A DNA stretch of 64,000 nucleotides from Parapedobacter pyrenivorans (GCF_014636865.1 NZ_BMER01000005.1:124001-188000), one strand, 5' to 3'; counted from the stretch's first letter, positions 25,715-35,832 are shown. Numbers and translations are program-made. Notes: generated by a model not told the origin, from the letters alone.

Positions 25715-28700
25715 TTATTCGTTGGTCTTACCGGTAGACATGGACGGCGGAGCCAGTTTGGGCGACGCCCCCCAATGCTTGTTGGGTTCATTCCCCATGT
25801 CCAGCCGGAGCGTCCCACCTTTTATCATCGTATCGTGGGGTATCCAAACCCGATCCAACGGGTTTCCATTTAACGTGGCGGACTGGATATAATAGTTTTC
25901 GGGGCTATTATGACGGGTTTCGATGACGAATTTCTTGCCGGGATAATAGTCCGGATTGAGGCGGAGCGTAATTTTATCAAATATGGGACTGCCGATCTCG
26001 TATACAGGCGTAGTCGACACACCGCCGTCGGTAGTAAAAAGCCCGATCTTGAAAAGTACGGCCAACGCGCCCATCAGTCCTTGGTCTTCATCACCGCTGT
26101 ACCCATAGTCGGGGGATATACCGCTGTAAACGTCCTTGATAACCTGCCTTGACCAGTATTGGGTAAGGTAGGGCGCACCGGCATAATTGAACAGGAAGGC
26201 GGTGTGTATGCTGGGCTGGTTGCCATAGTTAAGGTAGACCTCCCTGTTTTGGGCGTGTGTTTCCACGGAGTGTGATTTGCCCGATGTGAAATGATGGGAC
26301 TGGGCCACTTGGAATACGCTGTCGAGTTTTCCGCGGAATCTATTAGCACCTCCCATCAGATCGATCAGTCCGGCAACGTCATGGGGAACAAACCAGGTGT
26401 ATTGCGCGGCATTGCCTTCTACCCATCCGTTTTCATACGTCAGGACATTGGCGGGCGACCGCCATTGGCCGGTGCTATCCTTTACCCACATCCAGCCCAA
26501 TTGGTTGTTCCAAAGGTTTTTGTAATTTCCGGCGCGTCGGCGGAATGACTGCTCGTCGTCCGCCTTGCCCAGCGCATGCGCCAATTGCGACAGGGCGAAA
26601 TCCTGGTAGGCATATTCCAGCGTTTGTGCCGCGCCGTTTTGGTGATAGCCGTACCGGGTGTCACTGAGTGGATAAGGCACGTAGCCTTTCTCGATGTATG
26701 GTTCGATGCCACCGCCTTTAAACGTATGGTGTTCATATCCCGCTTTGCTCATCAATCCGCCCGGTAAGTGATTTTTACGCAGGCCTTCGTACGCTTTTTC
26801 CACGTCGAAATCGCGGATACCTTTCATGTATGCGCTTACGATAAATGGAGTGGATGAGGCACCGGTCATCACGAACGTATAATTACCTCCGGCGGGTCCG
26901 CGAGGAATCAATCCGCCATCGTCATACATCAGCAGCATGGAGTTGACAAACGAATGGGTGACCTCGGGATAGACCAGATGCCACAGCGTGTTGATCGTCC
27001 ATTGGGCACCCCAGAAGGAATCGGAATTGTGGTGGTTGAATTTGGGTTTGCCATTTTCATCAAGCGGTATCTGGCCGATCAGTGGGTTTGCTCCGGTCAT
27101 ATCGCAGTATTTTCCGTTCACATCGCTGATGATTCGTCTTCCCTGCAAGGCATGCCACAGGTCGGTGTAAAACCGCTGGCGCTCTTCGAGGGTGCCTCCT
27201 TCCACAGTGATCCGGCTAAGCCATTGGTTCCATTCTTCCCTCGACTCACGGACCACCCGATCAAAATTCCAGTGGGGCAGCTCGGCATCCAGGTTGAGAC
27301 GTGCTTGTTCCACGCTGACGTAGGAGATGGCGACTTTTAGCTGTATCTCCTCGTCCTGCGTGGTCGGAAAGCTGATAAAAATGCCGGTATGCTCGCCATC
27401 CACTTCATCGATTCCGTTTACCAGTTCCCCGTTCTGCCAGCCCGCAAATTGCTGGAAAGGTTTATCCACCTGAGCCGCAAAGTATACCGTTATGGGTTTA
27501 GGGCGGCGTACGGTTGCTCCCATGACGGCATAGCCTTCGATTTCCCGATCATTGATCTTTCGGGCATAGCCCCTATCGGTCTTTGAGGGCCCTAATGCCG
27601 TCGTGAAGTCAAAGAGAATGTGGCTTTCGCGGGATTTGGGAAAGGTATAGCGGTGGAATCCGACCCGTGTGGTGGACGTCAGTTCTGCCGTGATCCCATA
27701 ATCATCCAGTACGATTTTGTGATAACCCGGCCTGACAATTTCCTTTTGATGTGTGTAAGCTGATCCATACGCATGCGGGCCTAAATGCCCCCGGAATGGC
27801 CCCGTTGTGGGCAACACCGGAATACCTGATAATTGCCAGCCGTGTACATGGCTGAAACAGCGGATCGTATCCTGGTGATACCGATAGCCGGTTCCCCAGT
27901 CGCCATCTACCTCCATATCGGGACTTAGGTTGACCATCCCAAAAGGCCGTGTTGCCGAGTTGAAAAAGAACCACCGGGAATTGGCTGCATCGACCAGTGG
28001 TTGTACGAGGTCAACGGGAGCTGGGAGTTCCTTGATTTTAATGTTTCTGAAATACGCTAAATCACCGTGGTCCTGCAGGAGGATATGGCCCGATGGAGCC
28101 TGTCCGAAATCCGCCACTTCGTGAAACTTGCTTCTCGCGACCAAAGCCTTGAAGGCGGCTGACCCGCGATCATACTCCACCACTTTGATGTGATTGAGCC
28201 AATGCTCCACATGGTTACCGTTTACGACAATCTTCGCCCGGTTCCATCTTCCCGGCTTGTTGGCCCGCTTGTTTTTTCCGGGTTCGCTTAGGTTTCCTGC
28301 TGTGATCAGGTCATAGAGCGATCCCGCCGTGCGGTTTCCATCGATGCCGTTTTTGGCATCGGGATGCCGTTCGTCGTCGAGGATTTGATATTCAGGACCG
28401 AGGCCCGTTCCCGGCCGTTGTTTTCGGAGTTCTTCCACCACCAGGTATTTGATTCCGCTGTTGCCCCCTTCGGTAATCAGAAAATCCAATTCAAGCTCGA
28501 AATTTGCAAACTCACGATCGGTAATGATGTCGCCACCTTTGTTAGGGTCTCCTTTTTCCGATGGCAGTACCTTCAGCAAGCCATTTTCAATTTGCCATCC
28601 CGTGGGGGGAAAATCCTTGGCACTTGCCCGTCGCCATCCTTCCGTGGTTTTACCGTCCCAAAGCAATTGCCACCCTTCGTCGACTTGGCGCTCGGTCAGC

Positions 28701-29419
28701 TGATTGGCTAAGTAGCTTACTTCTTCTACGTCGTTATCCGGCTTCCAGCGATCGGCGGCGAGGTCTTCGGTCTTGATCCGGATGTTGCGCCATTTGACCG
28801 TGAGCCCCTCTTGGTTTTTCTGTTTGATGCCATGCACTTGCAGGGCAATAAACCCTTCGGACGTTAGATCGATGATCAGGTTGGCACACTGCACACCGTT
28901 GACCCAAGTCCGGATGGTGTTGCCCACGGCCTCGATGTGGTAGCGGTTCCATTCACCGTTTTTAAACGCTTTTCTGCCTTTCTCGTTGATAGACAGCGGA
29001 TACAACCACCCTTGGCGGGCTTCGTCGTAGATGCCTCCGCTCCATGCGCGTTCAGCAGGGTCGATTTCCACTTGGTAGCCGTGCACGCGGCCGTTGTCCA
29101 CTTCGGGGAGACTCAGGCTCCGGATCTGTATACCGGAGTTGAGGCCGGCGTCAATCTGTACATCCATTTCCAGGATGAAGTCCGCATACGTTTCTTTCGT
29201 GCAGAGAAACGTATTAGGGGTATTCAGCTGCGAAATACCAACAATGGCACCGTCACGTATTTCGTAATTTGCCGTTCCGTTTTTCTTTTCCCATCCATCC
29301 AGATTCTGACCATTGAATAGCGCTTGCCACCCTTTTTGGGCAAACGTAGGTTGACAGCAGCATACAAAGATTACACTTACTAAACCAGCCAGAAATCCAT
29401 CCATTTTTAATCGCATCAT
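25715..29419 (-). CDS. DUF1080-DUF1080-GH92 fusion protein
   Basis: This 1,234-residue secreted or lipid-anchored protein (Cys-rich signal, VCCCQ near residues 19-23) has three parts. Residues about 29-217 are a first DUF1080 domain (GWQALFNGQNLDGWE, NSGIQIRS, WVNGVQCAN). Residues about 248-464 are a second one (GWQLLWDGK, NSGIKYLV, GPEYQILDDERHPDA, GHILLQDHGD). Residues about 468-1200 form a GH92 glycosidase with YSGDEDQGLMGALAVL as the likely general-base region. Most known GH92 enzymes are calcium-dependent exo-alpha-mannosidases. Here the usual WDTFR-like motif reads DSFWGAQWTINTL, so the donor sugar is open. It is the first enzyme gene after the second susCD. Confidence 0.88.
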   Translation of the reverse strand: MMRLKMDGFLAGLVSVIFVCCCQPTFAQKGWQALFNGQNLDGWEKKNGTANYEIRDGAIVGISQLNTPNTFLCTKETYADFILEMDVQIDAGLNSGIQIRSLSLPEVDNGRVHGYQVEIDPAERAWSGGIYDEARQGWLYPLSINEKGRKAFKNGEWNRYHIEAVGNTIRTWVNGVQCANLIIDLTSEGFIALQVHGIKQKNQEGLTVKWRNIRIKTEDLAADRWKPDNDVEEVSYLANQLTERQVDEGWQLLWDGKTTEGWRRASAKDFPPTGWQIENGLLKVLPSEKGDPNKGGDIITDREFANFELELDFLITEGGNSGIKYLVVEELRKQRPGTGLGPEYQILDDERHPDAKNGIDGNRTAGSLYDLITAGNLSEPGKNKRANKPGRWNRAKIVVNGNHVEHWLNHIKVVEYDRGSAAFKALVARSKFHEVADFGQAPSGHILLQDHGDLAYFRNIKIKELPAPVDLVQPLVDAANSRWFFFNSATRPFGMVNLSPDMEVDGDWGTGYRYHQDTIRCFSHVHGWQLSGIPVLPTTGPFRGHLGPHAYGSAYTHQKEIVRPGYHKIVLDDYGITAELTSTTRVGFHRYTFPKSRESHILFDFTTALGPSKTDRGYARKINDREIEGYAVMGATVRRPKPITVYFAAQVDKPFQQFAGWQNGELVNGIDEVDGEHTGIFISFPTTQDEEIQLKVAISYVSVEQARLNLDAELPHWNFDRVVRESREEWNQWLSRITVEGGTLEERQRFYTDLWHALQGRRIISDVNGKYCDMTGANPLIGQIPLDENGKPKFNHHNSDSFWGAQWTINTLWHLVYPEVTHSFVNSMLLMYDDGGLIPRGPAGGNYTFVMTGASSTPFIVSAYMKGIRDFDVEKAYEGLRKNHLPGGLMSKAGYEHHTFKGGGIEPYIEKGYVPYPLSDTRYGYHQNGAAQTLEYAYQDFALSQLAHALGKADDEQSFRRRAGNYKNLWNNQLGWMWVKDSTGQWRSPANVLTYENGWVEGNAAQYTWFVPHDVAGLIDLMGGANRFRGKLDSVFQVAQSHHFTSGKSHSVETHAQNREVYLNYGNQPSIHTAFLFNYAGAPYLTQYWSRQVIKDVYSGISPDYGYSGDEDQGLMGALAVLFKIGLFTTDGGVSTTPVYEIGSPIFDKITLRLNPDYYPGKKFVIETRHNSPENYYIQSATLNGNPLDRVWIPHDTMIKGGTLRLDMGNEPNKHWGASPKLAPPSMSTGKTNE

Positions 29420-29458
29420 TCATCAATTTTAGTCTGCCGGCTTGCCGGACGGTAAGCA

Positions 29459-29510
29459 CGGCTTCGCCTGCTGGCGGAATCCGTCGGACTGCCACCAACC
29501 GGCGAAGCCG
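29459..29510 (-). promoter_or_regulatory. Intercistronic hairpin after susD (locus 2)
   Basis: CGGCTTCGCC (29459-29468) and GGCGAAGCCG (29501-29510) are perfectly complementary, with further short pairing inside. The structure lies between susD and the GH92 fusion, the same place as the hairpin in locus 1. No U-run follows on the minus strand. A role in setting susCD versus enzyme transcript levels is inferred. Confidence 0.6.
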
Positions 29511-29532
29511 CGTGTATGTGGTTATCTATCGG

Positions 29533-31173
29533 TTAATAGCCTATATTTTGCGGAACGGTGTTCGATGAGCGCTCGATCTGTGACAGTGGTATCGGCCGTA
29601 GCAAGTGAAAATCCTTGATGGTATTAGCTTCCGAAGCCCGCTCGTTGTACAGTTTCACGCGCTCGATGAGCTTCCCTGTCCGTTTCAACTCTGTCCACCG
29701 GGGTTCCTCACCGCAGAGCTCGCGGGCCCGCTCGTCGAGAATGTCGTCTAGCGTTACCGAGGAAAGTTCCATTTCGTCTTTCATCCCCGGAGTACCGGCC
29801 CGCCGGCGCACCGCGTTGATGTGTTCGAGGGCCTTGGGTTCATTCCCGGCCTTGAGATACGCCTCTGCGGCAATGAGATGGGTCTCTGCCAAACGGAACA
29901 CAAATAGGTCGCGGGTCCCTTTGTCATCGCCGTAGGGTAAGCCGGCTTCGAAGAATTTCCACAGTGGCGGAAACTGATTTTGCTTGGCTACATTCATGTA
30001 GTATTCATCGTAGTTGACGACGAGGTAGTCTGCGGCGGCCATCCGTTCGGCGGCCCAAGGCTCGTCCCATTGTGGAAAGTAGAGTACGGTATCCCCTACT
30101 TTTACATCGCCTTTGTCTACGGTAGCGTAGAAAATCCGTAAAAACGTAACGTCGTAACGTGAATCCATATCCGTATCATAGAGGCTTGATAGGTATCTCG
30201 TGGGAACGTAGGTTGCTTGCTGCCGGTTATACGTACTCGACCGATCCATGCCGATCAGTCCGTCCACTCCCTGACCAAAGAGCGAATGGGCGTCGTTGCC
30301 ATCGCCTTCATTGCCGTCGCCATTTAATACGGTATTGGCACTGTACTGGACGGCAAACAGAATTTCATTGTTTTCTTCATTGCCCTGCCGGAAGACCTCA
30401 CCGAAGGTGTCAAGCAATTGATACTCGCCAGAACCGATAACCTCAGTAGCTAGGCTCGCGGCTTTTGCGAAATCATCGAATCCCGCAAAATCGCGGTATC
30501 CGCGGGTCAGGTATACCTTGGCGAGCAAGTGTTGGGCTGCACCTTTTGTAACCCGCCCATATTCTTCCTGCGCGGGTGGAAGAACAGGAATAGCCTTCTC
30601 CAGATCTTTGATAATCTGATCGTAAACCTGTGCTTCAGGTATCCGTTCGGCGGTAGTCACCACTTCGGTAATTTCGTTGAGTGGCAACGGGATATCACCA
30701 AATTGCTGCACCAGGTAAAAATAATAAAGGGCCCTTAGGAATTTGATTTCAGAAATCCGTATTGTTTTGGTTGCTTCATCCATGGATACCTCCGGAGCAC
30801 GATCTACAGCGGTGTTGGCGCGAGCGATTGCCCGGTACAAAAATGCCCAATAAACAGCCACATTCCCATCTTGGGGGTTGATAGCCTGTCCCGAGTATTC
30901 ATTAAACTCGTTCAGCCCACCCAAGGCCGGGTCACCTGGCCGCGTAAAGATGTCGGTACCCAGTAGTGTCAAGCCCCGTAGCTTGTGAATCTCTCGCAAC
31001 GGGCTGTAGGCTGATTTTACGAGGTCTTCATACCCCTGCTCGTCTACATAATAGTTGTCGGTCGTGCGGTCTGAGATGAGTTCCTCATCCAAAAAGCCGT
31101 TGCAGGAAACCGCGGTTAAGATTACCCAGGCCACGATTGCAATGCCCCATATGTTTTTTATAATCGATTTCAT
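29533..31173 (-). CDS. SusD/RagB-family glycan-binding outer-membrane lipoprotein
   Basis: This 546-residue lipoprotein (MKSIIKNIWGIAIVAWVILTAVSC-N) starts at ATG 31173. A longer frame to 31236 overlaps the susC stop region and lacks signal character. SusD-type features are TEIKFLRALYYFYLVQQFGD-like helices near residue 150, GAAQHLLAKVYLTRGY, LAETHLIAAEAYLKAG and the C-terminal DERARELCGEEPRWTELKRTG. It pairs with the upstream SusC, 69 nt away. It should bind the glycan processed by the downstream enzymes on the cell surface. Confidence 0.95.
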   Translation of the reverse strand: MKSIIKNIWGIAIVAWVILTAVSCNGFLDEELISDRTTDNYYVDEQGYEDLVKSAYSPLREIHKLRGLTLLGTDIFTRPGDPALGGLNEFNEYSGQAINPQDGNVAVYWAFLYRAIARANTAVDRAPEVSMDEATKTIRISEIKFLRALYYFYLVQQFGDIPLPLNEITEVVTTAERIPEAQVYDQIIKDLEKAIPVLPPAQEEYGRVTKGAAQHLLAKVYLTRGYRDFAGFDDFAKAASLATEVIGSGEYQLLDTFGEVFRQGNEENNEILFAVQYSANTVLNGDGNEGDGNDAHSLFGQGVDGLIGMDRSSTYNRQQATYVPTRYLSSLYDTDMDSRYDVTFLRIFYATVDKGDVKVGDTVLYFPQWDEPWAAERMAAADYLVVNYDEYYMNVAKQNQFPPLWKFFEAGLPYGDDKGTRDLFVFRLAETHLIAAEAYLKAGNEPKALEHINAVRRRAGTPGMKDEMELSSVTLDDILDERARELCGEEPRWTELKRTGKLIERVKLYNERASEANTIKDFHLLRPIPLSQIERSSNTVPQNIGY

Positions 31174-31242
31174 ATCATTTTTCTTTGACGGCTCCATCGT
31201 TACATGTAACGAGTCCGTAGTTAGTATTTCCGTCACTGGTTA

Positions 31243-34200
31243 TCAAAAAGATATATTTGCGCCAAACAAGTAAGTAGCTGAGCTTACGCCCATATTAAAT
31301 GTGTTTTGTCCGCTCCACTCCGGATCAAACCCTGCATAATCCGTAAATATCAGTGGGTTATTTGCCGTCAAGTATAGTCTTAGCCCCGACATCTTCAGAC
31401 GTGATAGGATGTTTGGCGAGAACGAATATCCCAATGTAATATTCTGCACACGCACAAAAGAAGCATCCACATAGGCTTTCAGCTCTTCGCGGGCCCTGCC
31501 GCCGGTGTTGTTGGGCGCAGGCCACTCATTGGAAGGGTTGGTCTCCGTCCAATAATTCACATAGAGTTTGTTATATCGACCGTTCCATTCCCGCGCAAAA
31601 TTAGAGTGATGAAATGGACTGAAAACCATGGATCCCTGTCGAGCGTACAGCATGAAGGAGAAATCAATTCCTTTATAGGCGAAGGTGTTGGTCATGCCAC
31701 CGATCCACTTCGGGAGCGGGCTCCCGATGATTTGTCGGTCCAATTCCGTAATCTGACCGTCGCTATTGAGATCTTTTACTTTTACATGGCCCGGCTCTGC
31801 ACCGTATTTAGTGGCTTCTTCGGCCTCGTCGAGCTGCCATATCCCATCAAAGACTTCGGCATAATGTACTTGTATGGGCTGTCCGATAAACCATTTATTT
31901 CCGATATCATCCTTCTTGTCTCCGTAGAGTTCTACGATCTCGTTGTGATTTTTGGCGAAAGTAAGGGTCGTTTTCCATGAGAAATTGCTGGTGTGGATGT
32001 TTACGGTATTGAGCGCGGCTTCTACCCCCTTGTTGGCCGTCGAGCCGACGTTGGCCGTGATGGCGCCAAAGCCTGTATGCTGGGGGAGTGCCCGGCTCAG
32101 GATCAGGTCTTCCGTTTTTCTGTTGTAGATATCGACCGACCCGGAAATCCGATTCTTGAGAAACCCGAAATCGATACCGAGGTTGATTTCCTTGCTTTTT
32201 TCCCAGCCAAGGGATCTGTTGGCAATGGCACCGGGCGCAAAGCCCAGCGCGGCATTGCCTCCCCAATCGTACATCGTTTGCAAGATGGATGCCTGGGTCG
32301 AATACGGAGCAACGGCATCGTTGCCCACTACACCGTAGCTCAGGCGAAGCTTGAGGTTGGAAAGCGGTTTTACATCGCGAAGGAAATCCTCTTCGCTTAC
32401 CCGCCAAGCGATCGCCGCTGAAGGGAAGAAAGCCCACTTATGCCCCGCTGCCAGCTTTGATGAGCCGTCGGCTCGCCCGGTAAGTGTCAACTGGTATTTG
32501 TCATTGAAAGAGTAATTGAATCTTCCCATATAGGAGAGGAGTGCCCATTCAGTCAGGTAGCTCGATACCCCTTCGATGTTGCCCGCGGATCCGGTGTTGT
32601 ACCAAAAGGAATCGTACGGTAGGTCCAATACATTTTGGGCAGCGCCCTCATTTCGGTTGACAACCACACTATTGGCGAGTATACCGCCGAAGGAATGGGA
32701 TTTGATGGTTTTGTTGTAAGACAACATGTTGTCTAACGTGTAGGAGAAATTAAGTTGGCTACTGTATCCGCTTCTTCCATTTCGGGTTCCTGTGTTTGCT
32801 TTTGAATATTTTCCAGCAAAAGTTCCATTGCGCACACTTTCCAAATACGGAGAAATGGTCGATCGGAACGACAGCCCCTCTATGAGGTTCAATTCTACGA
32901 AAAGATTACCGAATACCCGGAAGTTCCGGAATTCATTTTTGACGTTTAGTGGATCAAAAAGTGCGTTCGGGGTTTGGCTGTCGCTGGTAGTCGGCCAAAA
33001 AAGCAGCTCGCCGGCCTCGTCATAGGCATCGCCAGTTGGCCGCAGTCGATAGGCGCTCCGGAGGGCCTCATTAGACCCTTGGTCTTGTATACTATAAGAA
33101 ACATAAGTGGATGTACCAGCATTGATCCAGTTGTTTATTTTGCCGTCGATATTAGCTTTTAACGTCAATCGGCTGAACTCTTCTGCGGGGACATTCCCCT
33201 CTTCCTTTAGGTAACCTGCAGAAAAGAAATGCTTGGAATTTTCACCCCCTCCCGAAAGGGATACATTGTGGCTTGATTGCATGCCATTCTGCAGCAGCAG
33301 GTCGACCCAGTCGGTATACTTTCCATTGGCAATGTTTTGTTGTTCCTTTTCGTCGAAAAAACGAGTGCCGCCATTTTTTAAGATTTCATTGAAATTTGCG
33401 ACAAATTGGGGGCCGTCCATTAGGTCAGGGAGGTTCGTTGGGGTCTTCATCCCGACATAGCCATCGTATGCGATCCGGTTTTTTCCGGGTGCCCCTTGCC
33501 GGGTGGTTACGATAATTACACCATTCGATCCCCTAGATCCGTAAATCGCCGTAGCTGAAGCATCTTTTAGTACATCGATTTTTTCGATATCAGCCGGATT
33601 CAGTGAGTTCAGCGACCCGCCCATTACACCATCGATGACTACGAGGGGTGCATTCCCCTTTCCAATGGAGTTCAATCCCCGTATTTCGATGCCGTAATCG
33701 TCTCCGGGTTTTCCGTTGACTTTGAGTATATTAACGCCGGCCACTTGTCCCTGTATGGCTCCGGCAGCCTGTATGTTGGCCGTACGCACGATGGCATCGC
33801 GATCGACGGATCCGATAGCGCCGGTTACGTCGCTCTTTTTTACGCTTCCGTAACCGATGACCACGACCTCATCGAGGTCGCTGAGCGAGGGCGACAAGGC
33901 CACATTTATCTCGTTGGAACCGTCAATGGAGCGTTCACTTGATTCGAATCCCATCAATGAGAAGACCAGCGTAGCTGCCTGACGCGGAATTTGTAGGGAA
34001 AACCGACCTGACGTATTCGTGGTGGTTACAAGGGGCGAACCCTTTACGGTAACCGTTACACCCTCGAGGGGCTTTCCTTCGTTGTCCGTAACCCGTCCTG
34101 AGATTTCTGTTTGCTGAACTTCTACATCGACTGGCGTTGCATTTTCCTTTTTGCGGCGCACGAGTACCGTTGTGTTTTCTATTTGGTAAGTAAGGGGTTG

Positions 34201-34503
34201 ACCTGAGAAACAGGCTTCGAGAACCTCGTTCAACGGGGCATCCTTGAAATTCAGGTCAACCACGCTCGTTCCCTTCAAATGGGCACTGTTGTACAGAAAA
34301 TCATAACCCGTTTGCTGTTGGATTTGTTCCAATATAGCGGCGATGGATGCTTTTTTTACCTGTATGGTTACCTTCTGTGCATAGCCCATGGCCCCGGCTT
34401 GTAGGAATGTAACGGTCAACATTAGGGTAACAAGTTTCATGGTCAGCAACAATTTGAACAGATATCGCCTGGGGAGGCGAAATACAATAGAATTTTTATA
34501 CAT
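31243..34503 (-). CDS. SusC/RagA TonB-dependent transporter with STN domain
   Basis: This 1,086-residue outer-membrane transporter has a signal peptide (about 15-43), an STN domain (about 45-116), a carboxypeptidase-D-like domain (about 132-205), a SusC box DLDEVVVIGYGSVKKSDVTG, a plug and a beta-barrel ending in YLFGANISF. The STN domain and upstream fecR and sigma genes make it a signalling transporter. Its start codon overlaps a + strand TAnnTTTG box that may drive an antisense RNA. Its sequence differs well from the locus 1 SusC, so the two probably recognise different ligands. Confidence 0.96.
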   Translation of the reverse strand: MYKNSIVFRLPRRYLFKLLLTMKLVTLMLTVTFLQAGAMGYAQKVTIQVKKASIAAILEQIQQQTGYDFLYNSAHLKGTSVVDLNFKDAPLNEVLEACFSGQPLTYQIENTTVLVRRKKENATPVDVEVQQTEISGRVTDNEGKPLEGVTVTVKGSPLVTTTNTSGRFSLQIPRQAATLVFSLMGFESSERSIDGSNEINVALSPSLSDLDEVVVIGYGSVKKSDVTGAIGSVDRDAIVRTANIQAAGAIQGQVAGVNILKVNGKPGDDYGIEIRGLNSIGKGNAPLVVIDGVMGGSLNSLNPADIEKIDVLKDASATAIYGSRGSNGVIIVTTRQGAPGKNRIAYDGYVGMKTPTNLPDLMDGPQFVANFNEILKNGGTRFFDEKEQQNIANGKYTDWVDLLLQNGMQSSHNVSLSGGGENSKHFFSAGYLKEEGNVPAEEFSRLTLKANIDGKINNWINAGTSTYVSYSIQDQGSNEALRSAYRLRPTGDAYDEAGELLFWPTTSDSQTPNALFDPLNVKNEFRNFRVFGNLFVELNLIEGLSFRSTISPYLESVRNGTFAGKYSKANTGTRNGRSGYSSQLNFSYTLDNMLSYNKTIKSHSFGGILANSVVVNRNEGAAQNVLDLPYDSFWYNTGSAGNIEGVSSYLTEWALLSYMGRFNYSFNDKYQLTLTGRADGSSKLAAGHKWAFFPSAAIAWRVSEEDFLRDVKPLSNLKLRLSYGVVGNDAVAPYSTQASILQTMYDWGGNAALGFAPGAIANRSLGWEKSKEINLGIDFGFLKNRISGSVDIYNRKTEDLILSRALPQHTGFGAITANVGSTANKGVEAALNTVNIHTSNFSWKTTLTFAKNHNEIVELYGDKKDDIGNKWFIGQPIQVHYAEVFDGIWQLDEAEEATKYGAEPGHVKVKDLNSDGQITELDRQIIGSPLPKWIGGMTNTFAYKGIDFSFMLYARQGSMVFSPFHHSNFAREWNGRYNKLYVNYWTETNPSNEWPAPNNTGGRAREELKAYVDASFVRVQNITLGYSFSPNILSRLKMSGLRLYLTANNPLIFTDYAGFDPEWSGQNTFNMGVSSATYLFGANISF

Positions 34504-34511
34504 TTGACAAA

Positions 34512-34601
34512 ATGTTTGGTTAACAATTGGTTACTTTTTTAAGCGAATGGAGTCAATGCCAGCATTGTGCCGGGTGCGCCGCGAACGCCTCCGGCTTTTT
34601 T
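34512..34601 (+). ncRNA. Candidate antisense RNA to the susC leader (locus 2)
   Basis: TACATTTG (34499-34506, + strand) overlaps the susC start codon and matches the TAnnTTTG -7 element. A + strand terminator ends at 34601. A roughly 90-nt transcript would cover most of the fecR-susC intergenic leader in antisense. No clear TTTG lies 19-21 nt upstream. The independent repetition of this geometry at both loci, in unrelated sequence, raises the likelihood. Confidence 0.45.
34569..34601 (+). terminator. Intrinsic terminator on the strand opposite susC (locus 2)
   Basis: GCCGG (34569-34573) pairs with CCGGC (34591-34595), extended by G-U and GCG/CGC (34576-34578 with 34586-34588). Six T residues follow at 34596-34601. 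On the minus strand no T-run follows the hairpin. Confidence 0.7.
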
Positions 34602-34626
34602 GTGGTCATTGCCGATACAAGTATAG

Positions 34627-35832
34627 CTACTTCATGATGACCACCCTCCTTTCTTTGATTTCAAAGCGGATAGGCGCGAGCTTTTCCAAGTAGCTGAAAA
34701 GCTGCGCGATATTTTTTGAGCGCTGGAAGGTTCCGGTAAATCGTTCGTTGAATTCACCCTCATACTCCACAGCGTCGATGTCGTACCAGCGTGATATTTT
34801 GTTGATGATACCTTCGATAGACTCGTCGTCAAACCGGAAATAACCGTTTTTCCAAGCCATGACCGAGCGGACATCTGCATCAGACTGACGGATTGCTCCT
34901 GTTAGCTCATCAACCACGGCTTGTTGATTGGGCTTTAACAAAACTGTCTTTCCATTTTTAGATACATTTACCGACCCCTCCACCAACGTTGTCGTTGTCC
35001 GATTTTCATCCGCATAGGCGGATACGTTGAAATGTGTGCCCAACACCTGTATCGTGCTGCCATTTACTTCTACTGAGAATGGTTTCGAGGCATTATGGGT
35101 GACTTCGAAATATGCTTCCCCCCTTAATAGCGATACATGGCGCTCTTCCTCAGTGAAGGCCACGGGGAAGCGGATGGAAGTGGCTGTGTTTAGCCATACC
35201 TTGGTTCCATCCGGAAGCAAGATCTGATAAGAGCTTCCTTTCGGGGTGCTGAACGTATTGTAGTTGATTGTCCCATCGGCGACGCTAGCCTGCTTGGCCT
35301 CATAAAAGATGCTGCCGTCTTCCGCCTTTCTGATTTCAACACCCGATTCGTGAGCCAGAATACCATTCAGTGAATCGTTCAATAAGATCGTACTACCGTC
35401 TGCCAGGGTGAGTATTGCTTGGTTATGTTCAGGCAACGTGATACTGTTTTCACTTTCGGATGCAATGGATGAAGTATCGGCGCCAGACTGTTGGTTTTCG
35501 TACAATAAAATACCAACAATAAGGGCTGCCATAAAAAGCGCGGCTATTTTCATCCAAGGAAAGGTATACAGCTTATGAGGGGTAGCCTGTTGGGTTGGTG
35601 TTGTTTGAAGAGCATGAATTTCGGAAACAACCCGGCTATATACGTTTTTTTTTCTGTCAGGATTAAACGATGAACCTGCTGCTTTATTGGTCTCCAACGC
35701 TTGGTCAATAGCCATAGCTACGATTGAAGGGCTTCCCTCATCCAAATAGTTCAACAAATCCTCGCAATCCGCTCTCGCGATGGTGTTGTCGAAATATTGC
35801 GTCAGTAACTGTTGTAAGCGAGTATCGTCCAT
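34627..35832 (-). CDS. FecR-family anti-sigma factor
   Basis: This 401-residue inner-membrane protein starts at ATG 35832. It has an N-terminal cytoplasmic region, a single membrane span (KIAALFMAALIVGILLY), a FecR domain (GSSYQILLPDGTKVWLNTAT, RGEAYFEVTHN, VLGTHFNVSAY) and a C-terminal DUF4974 (FDDESIEGIINKISRWYDID). It should relay the SusC STN signal to the sigma factor encoded just upstream. The order sigma-fecR-susC-susD on one strand is the standard Bacteroidota arrangement. Identity with the locus 1 FecR is clear but moderate. Confidence 0.95.
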   Translation of the reverse strand: MDDTRLQQLLTQYFDNTIARADCEDLLNYLDEGSPSIVAMAIDQALETNKAAGSSFNPDRKKNVYSRVVSEIHALQTTPTQQATPHKLYTFPWMKIAALFMAALIVGILLYENQQSGADTSSIASESENSITLPEHNQAILTLADGSTILLNDSLNGILAHESGVEIRKAEDGSIFYEAKQASVADGTINYNTFSTPKGSSYQILLPDGTKVWLNTATSIRFPVAFTEEERHVSLLRGEAYFEVTHNASKPFSVEVNGSTIQVLGTHFNVSAYADENRTTTTLVEGSVNVSKNGKTVLLKPNQQAVVDELTGAIRQSDADVRSVMAWKNGYFRFDDESIEGIINKISRWYDIDAVEYEGEFNERFTGTFQRSKNIAQLFSYLEKLAPIRFEIKERRVVIMK

